From: JAUVXJ01 sp964433755
GTDB lineage: Bacteria > Chloroflexota > Anaerolineae > UBA7937 > B3-Chlor
Reading direction: 5' to 3'
Length of the DNA: 64,000 nucleotides
Assembly (NCBI GenBank): GCA_964433755.1
Contig: CAYSSR010000001.1
Span: 62,001 to 126,000 of the forward strand
Made by a program: the position numbers and the translations under genes. Under the pieces are notes generated by a model that saw only the letters and a list, made by a program, of their open reading frames with translations, was not told the DNA's origin and searched no databases. This document shows, in pieces, positions 42,961 to 51,669 of this stretch; position 1 is the first letter of the stretch; the number at the start of each line of letters is the position of its first letter.

Positions 42961-44574
42961 ATGAGTTCAAAGCGATTGGGCTTGGTCACGGGTGGCACCT
43001 TCAAGACCGGGTTGGGGGTCAGGCTGGACGCCGATTGCACGACCGAGGACCTGCGCGTCGGGGAGATGGTCGTCATCGAAGGGCACTCCAATCGCTACTT
43101 CGGCATGATCACCGACATGCAGCTCCAGGTCACCGATCCGGCACTGCTCGCCTCACCGCCAGACGATGGATCGACCCTCATGCCGCGGGCCTTGGCTGGA
43201 ACCGTGAACTACGCCACGGTAGAGGTCAAACCCATGCTGATGCTGGAGATGGAGGCTGATCTCGACGAGCAGAGGGGACCTGGACCAGTTCGAACCATAC
43301 CCATGCACTTCGCCTCTCTGCGAAAAGCCAGCGCCATGGACTTCGACACTGTGTTCGGAAAGGAAGGGGGCACCAACTTCGCTGTGGGCACGCCTGTGCC
43401 CATGGACATCCCCATCTGTCTGCGTCTGGACAGGTTCGTAGAGCGTTCCAATGGCATCTTCGGTCAGTCGGGCACGGGAAAGAGCTTCCTGGCGCGGGTG
43501 CTCCTGTGCGGCGTGATCAAGACACGTGCCGCAGCCAACCTGATCTTCGACATGCACAGTGAGTATGCCTTCGACAAGCAGACCGAGGACGGCCACTTCG
43601 TGAGGGGTCTGCGCGACCTGTTCGGCCCTGAGATTCTGGTCTACTCCCTGGACGCGGGGGCTGCGGCTCGCCGCAACGTGGACGTGACCCTGACCATCGG
43701 TCTGAACCAGATCGAGGCCGAGGACATCATGCTTCTGGCCGACGAGCTGGATCTGACGGATACCACCGCCGCCACGGCAGGACTCCTGGGAGACCAGTAT
43801 GGCAAAGAGTGGCTGCGTCAACTCCTGGCGATGTCAGCGGAGGACGTGGCGGAGTTCTGCCAATCCTCCGGAGCCCATCCCGAAGCGACGCGAGCACTCC
43901 AGCGCAAGCTGAGAGGGGTCCAGCGCCGTGCGTATCTCAAGGAGGAGGCGCCTTTCTCCCTCATCGACGAGATGGTGGCGGCATTGGGGAAGGGCCGCAG
44001 CATCATCCTGGAGTTTGGGCGGTTCGACAGTCCTCTGGATTACATGCTGGTCGCCAACATCGTGACGCGCCGCATCCGCAGGCTATACCAGCAGAAGATG
44101 GAGCGCTTCGAGGAGACGAAGGCTGAGGCCGACAGGCCGCTGCAGTTGGTGATCACCCTGGAGGAAGCGCACAAGTTCCTCAGCCCTGCCGTAGCCAGCC
44201 AGACCATCTTTGGGACCATCGCGCGCGAGATGCGGAAGTACAACGTCACGCTGATGGTCATCGACCAGCGCCCCAGCGGTATCGATCCCGAGGTGATGTC
44301 CCAGTTGGGCACGAGGATCACAGGCTTGCTGACCGAGGAACGGGACATAGACGCGGTCTTCACAGGGGTGGGCGGTCGTACTTTCCTGCGAGGTGCCTTA
44401 GCCAGCCTGGACACCCGCCAGCAGGTTCTCCTGATGGGTCACGCGGTGCCCATGCCCGTGGTGGTTCAGACGCGCACCTACGATGAGGAGTTCTACCGGG
44501 CGATGGGCAGCTCCGGCTCGCCGACGCACGACGGGGAGATCGACGCCGCCGACATCTGGGGCAAGAAGCAGTAA
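42961..44574 (+). CDS. herA: HerA-family hexameric DNA translocase
   Basis: 537 residues. The N-terminal HAS barrel (about residues 1-110) precedes the RecA/FtsK-like ATPase: Walker A GQSGTGKSFLARVLL near residue 168, Walker B LVITLEEAHKFLSP, sensor-like MVIDQRPSGIDPEVMSQLGTR and the arginine-finger region. HerA pumps DNA through or toward NurA. An earlier frame start at 42913 exists, but ATG 42961 follows GGGGAGGAG and begins MSSKRLGLVTGG, a good barrel start. No Sir2, DUF4297 or other defence effector is adjacent; NurA is the partner. The stop is 31 bases before a convergent permease gene. Confidence 0.92.
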   Translation: MSSKRLGLVTGGTFKTGLGVRLDADCTTEDLRVGEMVVIEGHSNRYFGMITDMQLQVTDPALLASPPDDGSTLMPRALAGTVNYATVEVKPMLMLEMEADLDEQRGPGPVRTIPMHFASLRKASAMDFDTVFGKEGGTNFAVGTPVPMDIPICLRLDRFVERSNGIFGQSGTGKSFLARVLLCGVIKTRAAANLIFDMHSEYAFDKQTEDGHFVRGLRDLFGPEILVYSLDAGAAARRNVDVTLTIGLNQIEAEDIMLLADELDLTDTTAATAGLLGDQYGKEWLRQLLAMSAEDVAEFCQSSGAHPEATRALQRKLRGVQRRAYLKEEAPFSLIDEMVAALGKGRSIILEFGRFDSPLDYMLVANIVTRRIRRLYQQKMERFEETKAEADRPLQLVITLEEAHKFLSPAVASQTIFGTIAREMRKYNVTLMVIDQRPSGIDPEVMSQLGTRITGLLTEERDIDAVFTGVGGRTFLRGALASLDTRQQVLLMGHAVPMPVVVQTRTYDEEFYRAMGSSGSPTHDGEIDAADIWGKKQ

Positions 44575-44605
44575 CCAGCCTGGCCGATCCTGGGCGCGCC
44601 TCAGC

Positions 44606-46891
44606 CTACGCGGCCGAGCGCAACCTGTGAATCCAGGACTTGACGGGTCCCTGGTAGCGCTTGACGATCATCACCGTCTTCGAGCATTCCCTGGCCACAC
44701 GCTCGGGCAGTGCGCCGAAGAGCAGTTGCTCGAAGAACCCCTCTTCCGTCGCTCCCAACACGACCAGGTTGGATTTCTCCGCTTCCTGTAGTATGCCCTC
44801 CAGGATGCTGGCGGCGGAGATCACTCTGGGCTCGATCGGGTAATCGAAGGGGGCTATAGCCTTGTCGAGAATCCGCTCGCCGAACTCCACGAGTCTCCGG
44901 TCACCGCCTCGGGCGACGTAGAGAGCCGTGATGTGGGGTTGGAAGCCATTCTCTTCTTCGTACTCTCGCGCCTGGGCAACAGCTAGTTCCAGGGCCAGGG
45001 AGGAACTAGGCCCGCCGCCCGTGGGCACCAGGATCTCGTGCAGGTCCTCTCGCTTCCTGTATCGCACCATGGCCACGTCACATGGTGGGTTCTTGCTGAC
45101 GGCATCGATGACACTGCCGAAGGCCCTTCCTTCGCCGCTCGTAGTGCCCAGCCAGCCCAGGAGAATGAGGTTGGAGTTACGCTCGCGCGCGGTCTCGATC
45201 ACGGCCTGGCTGACGTCGCGCCCGAAGCGGATCATGGTGTTCACAGGTACATCCAGCGCCTTGGCCTGAGCGATGACCCCCTCCAGGATAGGTTTTCCGT
45301 GCTTGAGGAAGAACCGGCCGTCGGTGATGCTAAGCTGCTTCGGTACGCGAACCACGTGTAGAGCGAATACCTCGCCGTTCTTGTCTCTGGCGATGGGTGC
45401 GGCCAGAGCACCCAGCAGGCGGGCCTGTAGCTCATCGGCCACAGGGATCAGGATGGAGTATCTCCTCGTGGAGACGATCTCCTGGTGGATGACCTCGAAA
45501 GGCTCCTTCATGGGCTCGGTTCGCGAGGCGTAGACTACGTAGAAGACCAGTCCTCCCCCGATCCAGAGAGCTCCTATGTACCACGCTTCTGGACTCAGCA
45601 TAAACAGGTAGACGATGAGCACCACCTGGGAGATTATGCCGAGGATCGGCAGCAGCGGCATCAGAGGGACCTTGAAACCTCGGTCCAGGTCTGGTCGGAG
45701 GCGCCTCATGCGGATGACGGCGACGTTGACCATCATGAACAGAAGGAGGAACATGATGTCGGCCGCGCTGGCCACCGACTTTACGGGGAGTGTTATAGCC
45801 ATGAAAGCAACCAGCGCTCCGGAGATGAAGATGGCCCAGTGCGGCGTGCGCCGCTTTTCGTGTATCTGGCCGAAGATGCTCGGGAGGTTCCTGTCCCGGC
45901 CCATGGCGAAGGAGACCCTCGAGGAGGAATAGACAGTGGCGTTCAGTGCCGACATGGTGGACATCAGCCCGGCCAGGATCAGCACGAAGGCCCCAAAAGG
46001 CATCAGTTGACGTGCTGCCTCGATGATCGCCGTCTCCTCGTAGTCTGCGAGAAACTGCCACGTTGGAACCCCGGGCATTGGAGACTCGACGGCCCCAATG
46101 GCGATGAAGGCCACTCCCAGGTAGATGATGACCACGATGCCTATGGCGGCGAAGACTGCGCGCGGCACGTTGCGTTTGGGTTCACATATCTCCTCTCCAC
46201 ACTGAGATATGACCTCGTATCCCTGGAACGCGATGGTGGTCAAACCCGCAGCCATGATCACCCCGCCGAGGCCGGCGGGGAAGAAAGGCTGGAACTTGGT
46301 CGTCCAGTGGGCTTGGTGCAGCATACCCCACAAGCCGAAGCCGACGAACAGACCGAGAATGCCTATCTTGGCCAGAGTGACGATGTTCCCTATTCTGCCG
46401 GTCTCGGAAACGCCCTGGAAGTTGATGTAGGTGAAAAGCAAGGTGACCAGCACAGCCAGAACCACAGCCAGGACATTCACGTCTACGGAGGAGGGGTAGA
46501 GGCCCACGCGCTGGAGGAAGTCGGCGGCGTAGTGTCCGAATCCTAGCGCGTAGAGGCTGCAAGCTACAGCATGGCCAAACCAGCTAGTCCAACCACTGAG
46601 GAAACCCAGAAGAGGGGAGAGTGCTTCCTTGATCCACAGGTAGCCTCCGCCTGCTTCGGGGAAGGCTGAGCCTAGCTCAGCGTACGACGCAGCCGTGAAA
46701 CAGGTTACGATCGCATTGAGGAGGAAGGCTACCAGGAGGGCAGGCCCTGCGACACCAGCCGCGATCCCTGTCAAAACGAAGATGCCTGCGCCGATCATGG
46801 CCCCAACGCCGATCATCGTGGCGTCGAAGCCGCTTAGCGTCCGCGCTAGCGAGACGGATTCGCTACCGTCCCTGTCCGTGCCAGTTTCCAT
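44606..46891 (-). CDS. APC-family amino acid permease fused to universal stress domains
   Basis: 761 residues. The first 460 residues form an APC transporter with 12 predicted helices: GVGAMIGAGIFVLTG in helix 1, EAGGGYLWIKEAL, and TIAFQGYEVISQCGEEI in the helix 6-7 region. The last 280 residues are two UspA-like domains (about 475-610 and 620-755), the second with GATEEGFFEQLLFGALPERV, which resembles the ATP-binding G-x9-G loop. Usp domains on APC carriers are thought to regulate transport. It starts seven bases after the MTA phosphorylase stop, so the two share a transcript. Amino acid or amine substrate is not readable. Confidence 0.9.
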   Translation of the reverse strand: METGTDRDGSESVSLARTLSGFDATMIGVGAMIGAGIFVLTGIAAGVAGPALLVAFLLNAIVTCFTAASYAELGSAFPEAGGGYLWIKEALSPLLGFLSGWTSWFGHAVACSLYALGFGHYAADFLQRVGLYPSSVDVNVLAVVLAVLVTLLFTYINFQGVSETGRIGNIVTLAKIGILGLFVGFGLWGMLHQAHWTTKFQPFFPAGLGGVIMAAGLTTIAFQGYEVISQCGEEICEPKRNVPRAVFAAIGIVVIIYLGVAFIAIGAVESPMPGVPTWQFLADYEETAIIEAARQLMPFGAFVLILAGLMSTMSALNATVYSSSRVSFAMGRDRNLPSIFGQIHEKRRTPHWAIFISGALVAFMAITLPVKSVASAADIMFLLLFMMVNVAVIRMRRLRPDLDRGFKVPLMPLLPILGIISQVVLIVYLFMLSPEAWYIGALWIGGGLVFYVVYASRTEPMKEPFEVIHQEIVSTRRYSILIPVADELQARLLGALAAPIARDKNGEVFALHVVRVPKQLSITDGRFFLKHGKPILEGVIAQAKALDVPVNTMIRFGRDVSQAVIETARERNSNLILLGWLGTTSGEGRAFGSVIDAVSKNPPCDVAMVRYRKREDLHEILVPTGGGPSSSLALELAVAQAREYEEENGFQPHITALYVARGGDRRLVEFGERILDKAIAPFDYPIEPRVISAASILEGILQEAEKSNLVVLGATEEGFFEQLLFGALPERVARECSKTVMIVKRYQGPVKSWIHRLRSAA

Positions 46892-46898
46892 GGGATCG

Positions 46899-47762
46899 TC
46901 AGTCCAGGTACTTTCCGAGGAGCAGCTCGAGCTCCTGCCTGACGCGTCCCGGGATCCGGTCCCTTGCCGTCTGGATCGCTACGGAAAGTGCCGTATCGCA
47001 ACCACACTCACGGGTGGGCGGTAGCAGCGGTATCACTTCTGTGATGGCCCGTTTCGCGGTCTCGACGTTCTTCAGCACGGTTTGGACCACCATGTCGGCA
47101 GTGACAGGGGCTTCCGTCTCGTGCCAGACGTCGTAGTCTGTGGACATGGAAAGGCTTGCGTAGCAGATCTCGGCCTCCCGCGCCAGCACGGCCTCTGGAA
47201 TAGCGGTCATGCCGATCACGTCCACGCCCCACGACCGGAATAGCTTCGATTCCGCCTTGGTCGAGAATCGTGGCCCCTCGATGCAGACGTAGGTGCCTCC
47301 CTTGTGGACTTTCGCTCCCGTCTTCTTTGCGGCCTCGTAGAGAACACTGCTCAGATGGGGGCAGAAAGGTTCGGCGAAGGAAACGTGGACCACCAGCCCG
47401 TTGCCGAAAAAGGTGCTGATGCGCCCCTTGGTACGATCGATGATCTGGTCGGGAATGACGATGTCGGAGGGAGCTATGTCCTCTTTCATACTGCCGCAAG
47501 CGTTGACCGCGATGATGCGCTCCACGCCGAGCCGCTTGAGAGCGTAGATGTTGGCTCGGACGTTAACTTCGCCCGGCAGGATGCGGTGGCCACGGCCGTG
47601 GCGAGGCAGAAAGGCCACACGTTTTCCGCGGAGGGTCCCCACCACCACGGGATCGCTGGGACTGCCGAAGGGAGTGGAGACGTCGTGCTCCTCGATGTCG
47701 GTCAGCCCCTCGATCTCGTATAGCCCGCTTCCGCCAATAACGCCAATGGTCGCTTCAGCCAT
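46899..47762 (-). CDS. mtnP: S-methyl-5'-thioadenosine phosphorylase
   Basis: 287 residues. Cleaves MTA with phosphate to adenine and methylthioribose-1-phosphate. Motifs: GVIGGSGLYEI, LPRHGRGHRILP, VNACGSMKEDIAP, YVCIEGPRFSTKAES, DVIGMTAIPEAVLAREAEI and STDYDVWHE (purine-binding Asp). The open frame extends to 47840, but ATG 47762 follows GAGAGGAATCGAG and begins MAEATIGVIGG. Promoter at 47831-47859. MtnP-type length. In anaerobes without a full methionine salvage route this may serve polyamine or SAM byproduct recycling. A 6-oxopurine-preferring variant cannot be excluded. Confidence 0.92.
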   Translation of the reverse strand: MAEATIGVIGGSGLYEIEGLTDIEEHDVSTPFGSPSDPVVVGTLRGKRVAFLPRHGRGHRILPGEVNVRANIYALKRLGVERIIAVNACGSMKEDIAPSDIVIPDQIIDRTKGRISTFFGNGLVVHVSFAEPFCPHLSSVLYEAAKKTGAKVHKGGTYVCIEGPRFSTKAESKLFRSWGVDVIGMTAIPEAVLAREAEICYASLSMSTDYDVWHETEAPVTADMVVQTVLKNVETAKRAITEVIPLLPPTRECGCDTALSVAIQTARDRIPGRVRQELELLLGKYLD

Positions 47763-47830
47763 CTCGATTCCTCTCTGGTTGCTTCGTTGAATCCGCCAAC
47801 GTTTCGTCTTTGGTTCTTCGCCAAGGAATG

Positions 47831-47859
47831 AGTCTAACATAGGGTCCGTGGATTGTCAA
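47831..47859 (-). promoter_or_regulatory. Promoter of mtnP-permease operon
   Basis: Minus strand: perfect TTGACA (47859-47854), 17-base spacer, TAGACT (47836-47831), about 70 bases before the mtnP start. Confidence 0.65.
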
Positions 47860-48037
47860 ACCTTTGGGTCGAGAGTGTGGAAGAAGGAGGCACAGGATAT
47901 GGCTGCGAGGCGGTTCTCACCGGTTTCGCCCCTGGCCGGCAGATGACCCTTGCGACACGGCGCCCTGTACTTCCGGGATGCTTCAGGAGGCCCGGTCGAT
48001 TCATTCTCAGGATGGGTCGAACGCACCCGGCTGGCCG
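47860..48037. other. Divergent upstream region
   Basis: Part of the 47763-48092 gap between mtnP and a small membrane protein. No gene or RNA recognised. Confidence 0.4.
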
Positions 48038-48066
48038 TTGCTCGGCTATGGGCTTCGTGCTAGAAT
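48038..48066 (+). promoter_or_regulatory. Promoter of the small membrane protein and possibly murF-alr
   Basis: TTGCTC (48038-48043), 17-base spacer, TAGAAT (48061-48066). The expected transcription start lies near 48073. Confidence 0.5.
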
Positions 48067-48092
48067 CTGACAGGAGCGCAATGGAGGTTAGC

Positions 48093-48293
48093 ATGATGGG
48101 AAACAAGAGCGTGGCAGTTGGTTTGATCGTCGTGGGCATAGTGGTACTGTTGGCGTCAGCGTTGGCCGACGTCATTGGCCTTGGAGGACAGCCACTTGTC
48201 TTCGGCTACAAGCAGGTTGCCGGAAGCGCGGTAGGTGCCGTGGTCACCGTTGTCGGCGTGGTGCTGTACTGGCGAGCCGGTAGGAGCGCCTGA
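48093..48293 (+). CDS. Small two-helix membrane protein
   Basis: Unrecognised 66-residue protein with two hydrophobic segments (about residues 8-27 and 42-60) around a short polar loop (GGQPLVFGYK), ending in basic residues (RAGRSA). The frame is open much further upstream, but the promoter at 48038-48066 and the GGAGG five bases before ATG 48093 fix the start; ATG 48081 is an alternative with AGGAG. The MurF-Alr gene begins 56 bases downstream in the same direction. Function unknown. Confidence 0.65.
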   Translation: MMGNKSVAVGLIVVGIVVLLASALADVIGLGGQPLVFGYKQVAGSAVGAVVTVVGVVLYWRAGRSA

Positions 48294-48349
48294 GCGTACG
48301 GCGGGCAACTGGCGCCTTGGTCGGCTGTTGCGCAGGCCAGGGAGTATGA

Positions 48350-50914
48350 ATGATCTACCTCGACGACATCCTGGATTCCACCGACGGCACTGTGCATGGA
48401 ACTGTCTTCGGCACGGAGTTCAGCGATTTCTGCTATGACTCCCGCATCCTGAAGCGGGGCGAACTCTTCCTGGCGGTGAAGACCGACAAGGCGGACGGGC
48501 ACGACTACATCGATCAGGCGTGCCGCGATGGAGCCGCCGGTGTGCTGTGCGAGCGGGCAAGAGACCTTTCCCAATACGGGGTCACGTGCGTACAGGTGGA
48601 CGACATCCAGCAGGCGCTGGCCCGCTGGGCGTCGTACATTCTCGGCAAACTGGGTGTGGAGGTCGTGGGGGTCACGGGCAGCAGTGGCAAGACCAGCACC
48701 AAGGAGGCCACCGCGGCGGTCCTCGAGCGGAGCTCCCGCGTGTTCAAGAACTTCGGCAACTACAACGGCCGGTATGGTCTGCCCATAGCTTTGGGTCGCC
48801 TCTTGCCACAGCACCAGAGGGCCGTGCTGGAGATGGCGTGCGATAGCTACGGTGAGATCGAGGAGCTGAGCCGCATGACCTCGCCGCGCGTTGGCGTGGT
48901 GACGGTAGTCAATCACACTCACCTGGAGTACCTTGGCTCTCTCGACAACATCGCTCGAGAGAACGGCAAGCTGGTCGAGGCCTTGCCGGCCGACGGGTGG
49001 GCGATTCTCAACTACGACGACCCTCGGGTGCGGGCTATGCGAGAGAGGACTCCGGCGCAGGTGCTGACGTATGGAACCGAAGCTGGCGCCGATATCCGGG
49101 CCCGGGAGGTACAGGCCAGCCGCGAAGGGCTGCGGTTCCGCGTCCAGCACGAGGGGTCGGAGTTCGAGGCTAGAACTCCACTGCTTGGCAGGCACAGTGT
49201 ATACACAGCGCTGGCGGCGGCCGCAGTTGGTGTGGCGTACGGAGTGGACTGGGACGAGATCCTGAGTGCGTTGTCCCACTTGGATCCTGTCAAAGGCCGG
49301 CTCAACCCTCTCCCGGGCGTCAACGACACGCTCGTCCTGGACGACAGTTTCAGCGCCAGCCCCGCGTCAGCGCTGGCGGCACTCGATGTGCTCCAGGAGC
49401 TCGATGGCGGCCAGAAGATCGCTATCCTGGGGGACATGCTGCGATTGGGCTCCTACGAGGAGGAGGGTCATCGGGAGGTGGGACGTCGTGCTGCCGAGGC
49501 GGTGGACTATCTCGTGGTCAAGGGCGATCGCGCCCGGCTCATCGCCAACGAGGCCCAGAACGCGGGGCTGAGCAGGGATCGAATCTTTCTGACCTACACC
49601 ACCGACGACGCCGTGCGCAGTGTGCTGGACCTGATGCGGCCTGGCGACGTCGTCCTGGTCAAAGGTGACGTCGAGGCTCGCATGGAGGACGTGGTCGAGC
49701 GGCTGATCCTCGACCCGACCGCGGCGAGCTCGGCGCTGGTGCGCCAGAGCGCAGCCTGGAAGCAGATCTACATCAGCAAGCCCGAGCGGCCCACCTGGGT
49801 AGAGATAGACCTGGGTGCCATAGCGAACAACGTACGGCAGTTGAAGAGGATCGTGGGGGAGAACGTCGGCATCATCGCCAGCCTCAAGGCCGATGCCTAC
49901 GGCCACGGAGCGGTCAAGGTGGCGCAGACCGCCCTCACTAACGGTGTGGACATGCTGGGCGTGGCCTGTTTGAACGAGGCCAACACTCTGCGTAGGGCGG
50001 ACATCACCGCTCCGATTCTGATCCTGGGTTACACGCCAGCTTGGCAGGCGCGAGAGGCTGTGCTCAACAACGTGGTTGTGACGGTGTTCTCTCTCGACGT
50101 GGCCAGGGCGCTATCCCGAGCTGCCGCGGATCTCAACTCCGACGTCAAGGTCCACGTGAAGGTAGATACGGGCATGGGCCGGCTTGGTCTTCCACCTGGC
50201 GACGTCCTGGACTTCGTGAGGGATCTACAGGCCCTGCCGGGGATTGTGGTGGAAGGGATCTTCACCCACCTGGCCGTCGCCGATGCGCCAGACGCGCGAG
50301 GCGCGGCTGATTGGGGCCGTCAGTATACGGAGCAGCAACTGGCTTCGTTCCGGCGTGTACTCCAGGAGTTCGAGGAGAATGGCATCTCCTTCAGATACGT
50401 ACACGCTGCCAATAGCGCGGCGGTGATTGCGTACCCGGAGTCCCGCTTCAACATGGTGCGTCCAGGGATTGCCATCTACGGGCTCGATCCCTCCCCTGAC
50501 GTGCCCTGCCCCGCAGGCTTTGAGCCGGCGCTATCCTTCAAGACCCAGGTGGCGCAGGTCAAGGAACTCCCTTCGGGAAGTTACGTGAGCTATGGATGTA
50601 CCTTCGTGACAGAAGGCCAGGCACGTATCGCGGTGATTCCGGTGGGATATGCGGACGGGTTCCGCCGAGGACCAAGGCGTTGGGGAGAGGTGCTGGTCAG
50701 GGGACAGAGAGCCCCGGTGGTGGGCCAGGTCTGTATGGACCAGACCATGATCGACGTCAGCCACGTGGCCAATGTGAGGCAGGGGGACGAGGTGGTGCTT
50801 ATCGGAGAGCAGGGGGGCGAGCGAATCACAGTCGGAGAGGTAGCGGACAGGCTGGGCACCATCAACTACGAGGTCGTCTCCGAGATCCTGGCGCGCGTAC
50901 CTCGAGTCACCTAG
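48350..50914 (+). CDS. MurF-alanine racemase fusion
   Basis: 854 residues joining two peptidoglycan-precursor enzymes. Residues 1-455 are MurF-like: VGVTGSSGKTSTKE (ATP loop), VLEMACDSYGEIEELS, VTVVNHTHLEYLGS and DDSFSASPASALAAL. Residues 475-854 are alanine racemase: WVEIDLGAIANNVRQLK, the PLP-lysine in ASLKADAYGHGA, and VGYADGFRR and GQVCMDQTMIDVS with the second catalytic Tyr in SYGCTF. MurF ligates D-Ala-D-Ala to the UDP-MurNAc tripeptide; Alr makes the D-alanine. The same fusion is known from Bacteroidetes. ATG follows AGGGAG. No other mur gene is in the window. Both active sites look complete. Confidence 0.93.
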   Translation: MIYLDDILDSTDGTVHGTVFGTEFSDFCYDSRILKRGELFLAVKTDKADGHDYIDQACRDGAAGVLCERARDLSQYGVTCVQVDDIQQALARWASYILGKLGVEVVGVTGSSGKTSTKEATAAVLERSSRVFKNFGNYNGRYGLPIALGRLLPQHQRAVLEMACDSYGEIEELSRMTSPRVGVVTVVNHTHLEYLGSLDNIARENGKLVEALPADGWAILNYDDPRVRAMRERTPAQVLTYGTEAGADIRAREVQASREGLRFRVQHEGSEFEARTPLLGRHSVYTALAAAAVGVAYGVDWDEILSALSHLDPVKGRLNPLPGVNDTLVLDDSFSASPASALAALDVLQELDGGQKIAILGDMLRLGSYEEEGHREVGRRAAEAVDYLVVKGDRARLIANEAQNAGLSRDRIFLTYTTDDAVRSVLDLMRPGDVVLVKGDVEARMEDVVERLILDPTAASSALVRQSAAWKQIYISKPERPTWVEIDLGAIANNVRQLKRIVGENVGIIASLKADAYGHGAVKVAQTALTNGVDMLGVACLNEANTLRRADITAPILILGYTPAWQAREAVLNNVVVTVFSLDVARALSRAAADLNSDVKVHVKVDTGMGRLGLPPGDVLDFVRDLQALPGIVVEGIFTHLAVADAPDARGAADWGRQYTEQQLASFRRVLQEFEENGISFRYVHAANSAAVIAYPESRFNMVRPGIAIYGLDPSPDVPCPAGFEPALSFKTQVAQVKELPSGSYVSYGCTFVTEGQARIAVIPVGYADGFRRGPRRWGEVLVRGQRAPVVGQVCMDQTMIDVSHVANVRQGDEVVLIGEQGGERITVGEVADRLGTINYEVVSEILARVPRVT

Positions 50915-50956
50915 GCCCCGCGCACTCTTCGTACACACAAAAAACGGCGCCGGAGT

Positions 50957-50985
50957 TTGACACGCCGTCCGGTTCGGTGTATACT
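50957..50985 (+). promoter_or_regulatory. Promoter of the winged-helix regulator
   Basis: Perfect TTGACA (50957-50962), 17-base spacer, TATACT (50980-50985). The start codon is at 51182, so the leader is about 190 bases. Confidence 0.7.
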
Positions 50986-51181
50986 AGTTTCGATTGTGTC
51001 CCTCGTGGTTTCTGAGTCGGGAGGGCGCTGACCGGGTGGCCTCATTCCGTGCGGCGAGGTCTCCCAACTTCGCGGAAACAGCCTCATAAGCGCAGGCGCA
51101 GAGTCCTTGATCCGTTGGCTTCTCTTCGTTAATCCCGGCTGTGGTGACACTAGTTCAATAGGGTAAGGGGGCCATCAGGCG

Positions 51182-51556
51182 ATGGCGAGAAGGAGCTCTT
51201 CTTCGCGGAGCAGGGGGAAGAAAGCCTCGCGACAGCTACGTGCCGGCGATTTGACTCTTGATCTGGATGAGCGCTGTGTGATCAAAGATGCCACTCCAAT
51301 CCACCTGACGTACAAGGAGTGCGACCTGCTGGAAATCCTGATGAGGAACGGTGGTGAGGTGCTCACCCGCAAGCAGTTGATGAAAGAAGTCTGGGACACA
51401 GACTATCTGGGCGACACCAGGACGCTGGATGTCCACATTTGTATGCTGCGGAGCAAGATAGAGAACCACCCCGCCAGGCCTGTGTTCATCCGGACGGTGA
51501 GGGGCGTTGGGTACCGTTTCGAGAAGCCGGGTCGCAAGCGGAAGGCTTCTGGATGA
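51182..51556 (+). CDS. Stand-alone OmpR-type winged-helix DNA-binding protein
   Basis: 124 residues. A basic, Ser/Arg-rich tail (RRSSSSRSRGKK) precedes an OmpR/PhoB effector domain: LDLDERCVI, LTYKECDLLEILMRN, VLTRKQLMKEVW, RTLDVHICMLRSKIE and VRGVGYRF. There is no receiver domain, and none is encoded next to it, so it cannot be a normal phosphorylated regulator. ATG follows AAGGGGG after a 190-base leader with its own promoter, and a hairpin terminator follows, so it is transcribed alone. It may act as a constitutive DNA-binding factor or be controlled through the leader. Targets unknown. Confidence 0.88.
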   Translation: MARRSSSSRSRGKKASRQLRAGDLTLDLDERCVIKDATPIHLTYKECDLLEILMRNGGEVLTRKQLMKEVWDTDYLGDTRTLDVHICMLRSKIENHPARPVFIRTVRGVGYRFEKPGRKRKASG

Positions 51557-51595
51557 CTGGTGCTGCTTAGCCTACAGTCTGGCTGGAGTGTCAGT

Positions 51596-51626
51596 GAGCG
51601 CCCAACCCGTCGGGCGCTCGTTTCGT
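51596..51626. terminator. Hairpin terminator between convergent genes
   Basis: GAGCGCCC (51596-51603) pairs perfectly with GGGCGCTC (51612-51619), followed by GTTTCGTTT. It can end the winged-helix gene. Confidence 0.7.
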
Positions 51627-51669
51627 TTGGGACCAGGGCCGGCCGAACTTCGAATCCGGGCAGCTCGAT

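Noticed and set aside
45485..46546. 353-codon plus-strand frame inside the permease gene
   Set aside because: His/Asp/Gln-rich product typical of an antisense frame; the minus-strand gene has clear APC and Usp domains.
47860..48037. Possible tRNA-Sec or other RNA near SelB-linked genes
   Set aside because: I looked for a long acceptor/variable arm tRNA and GTTCGA-type T-loops here and in the other gaps and found none.
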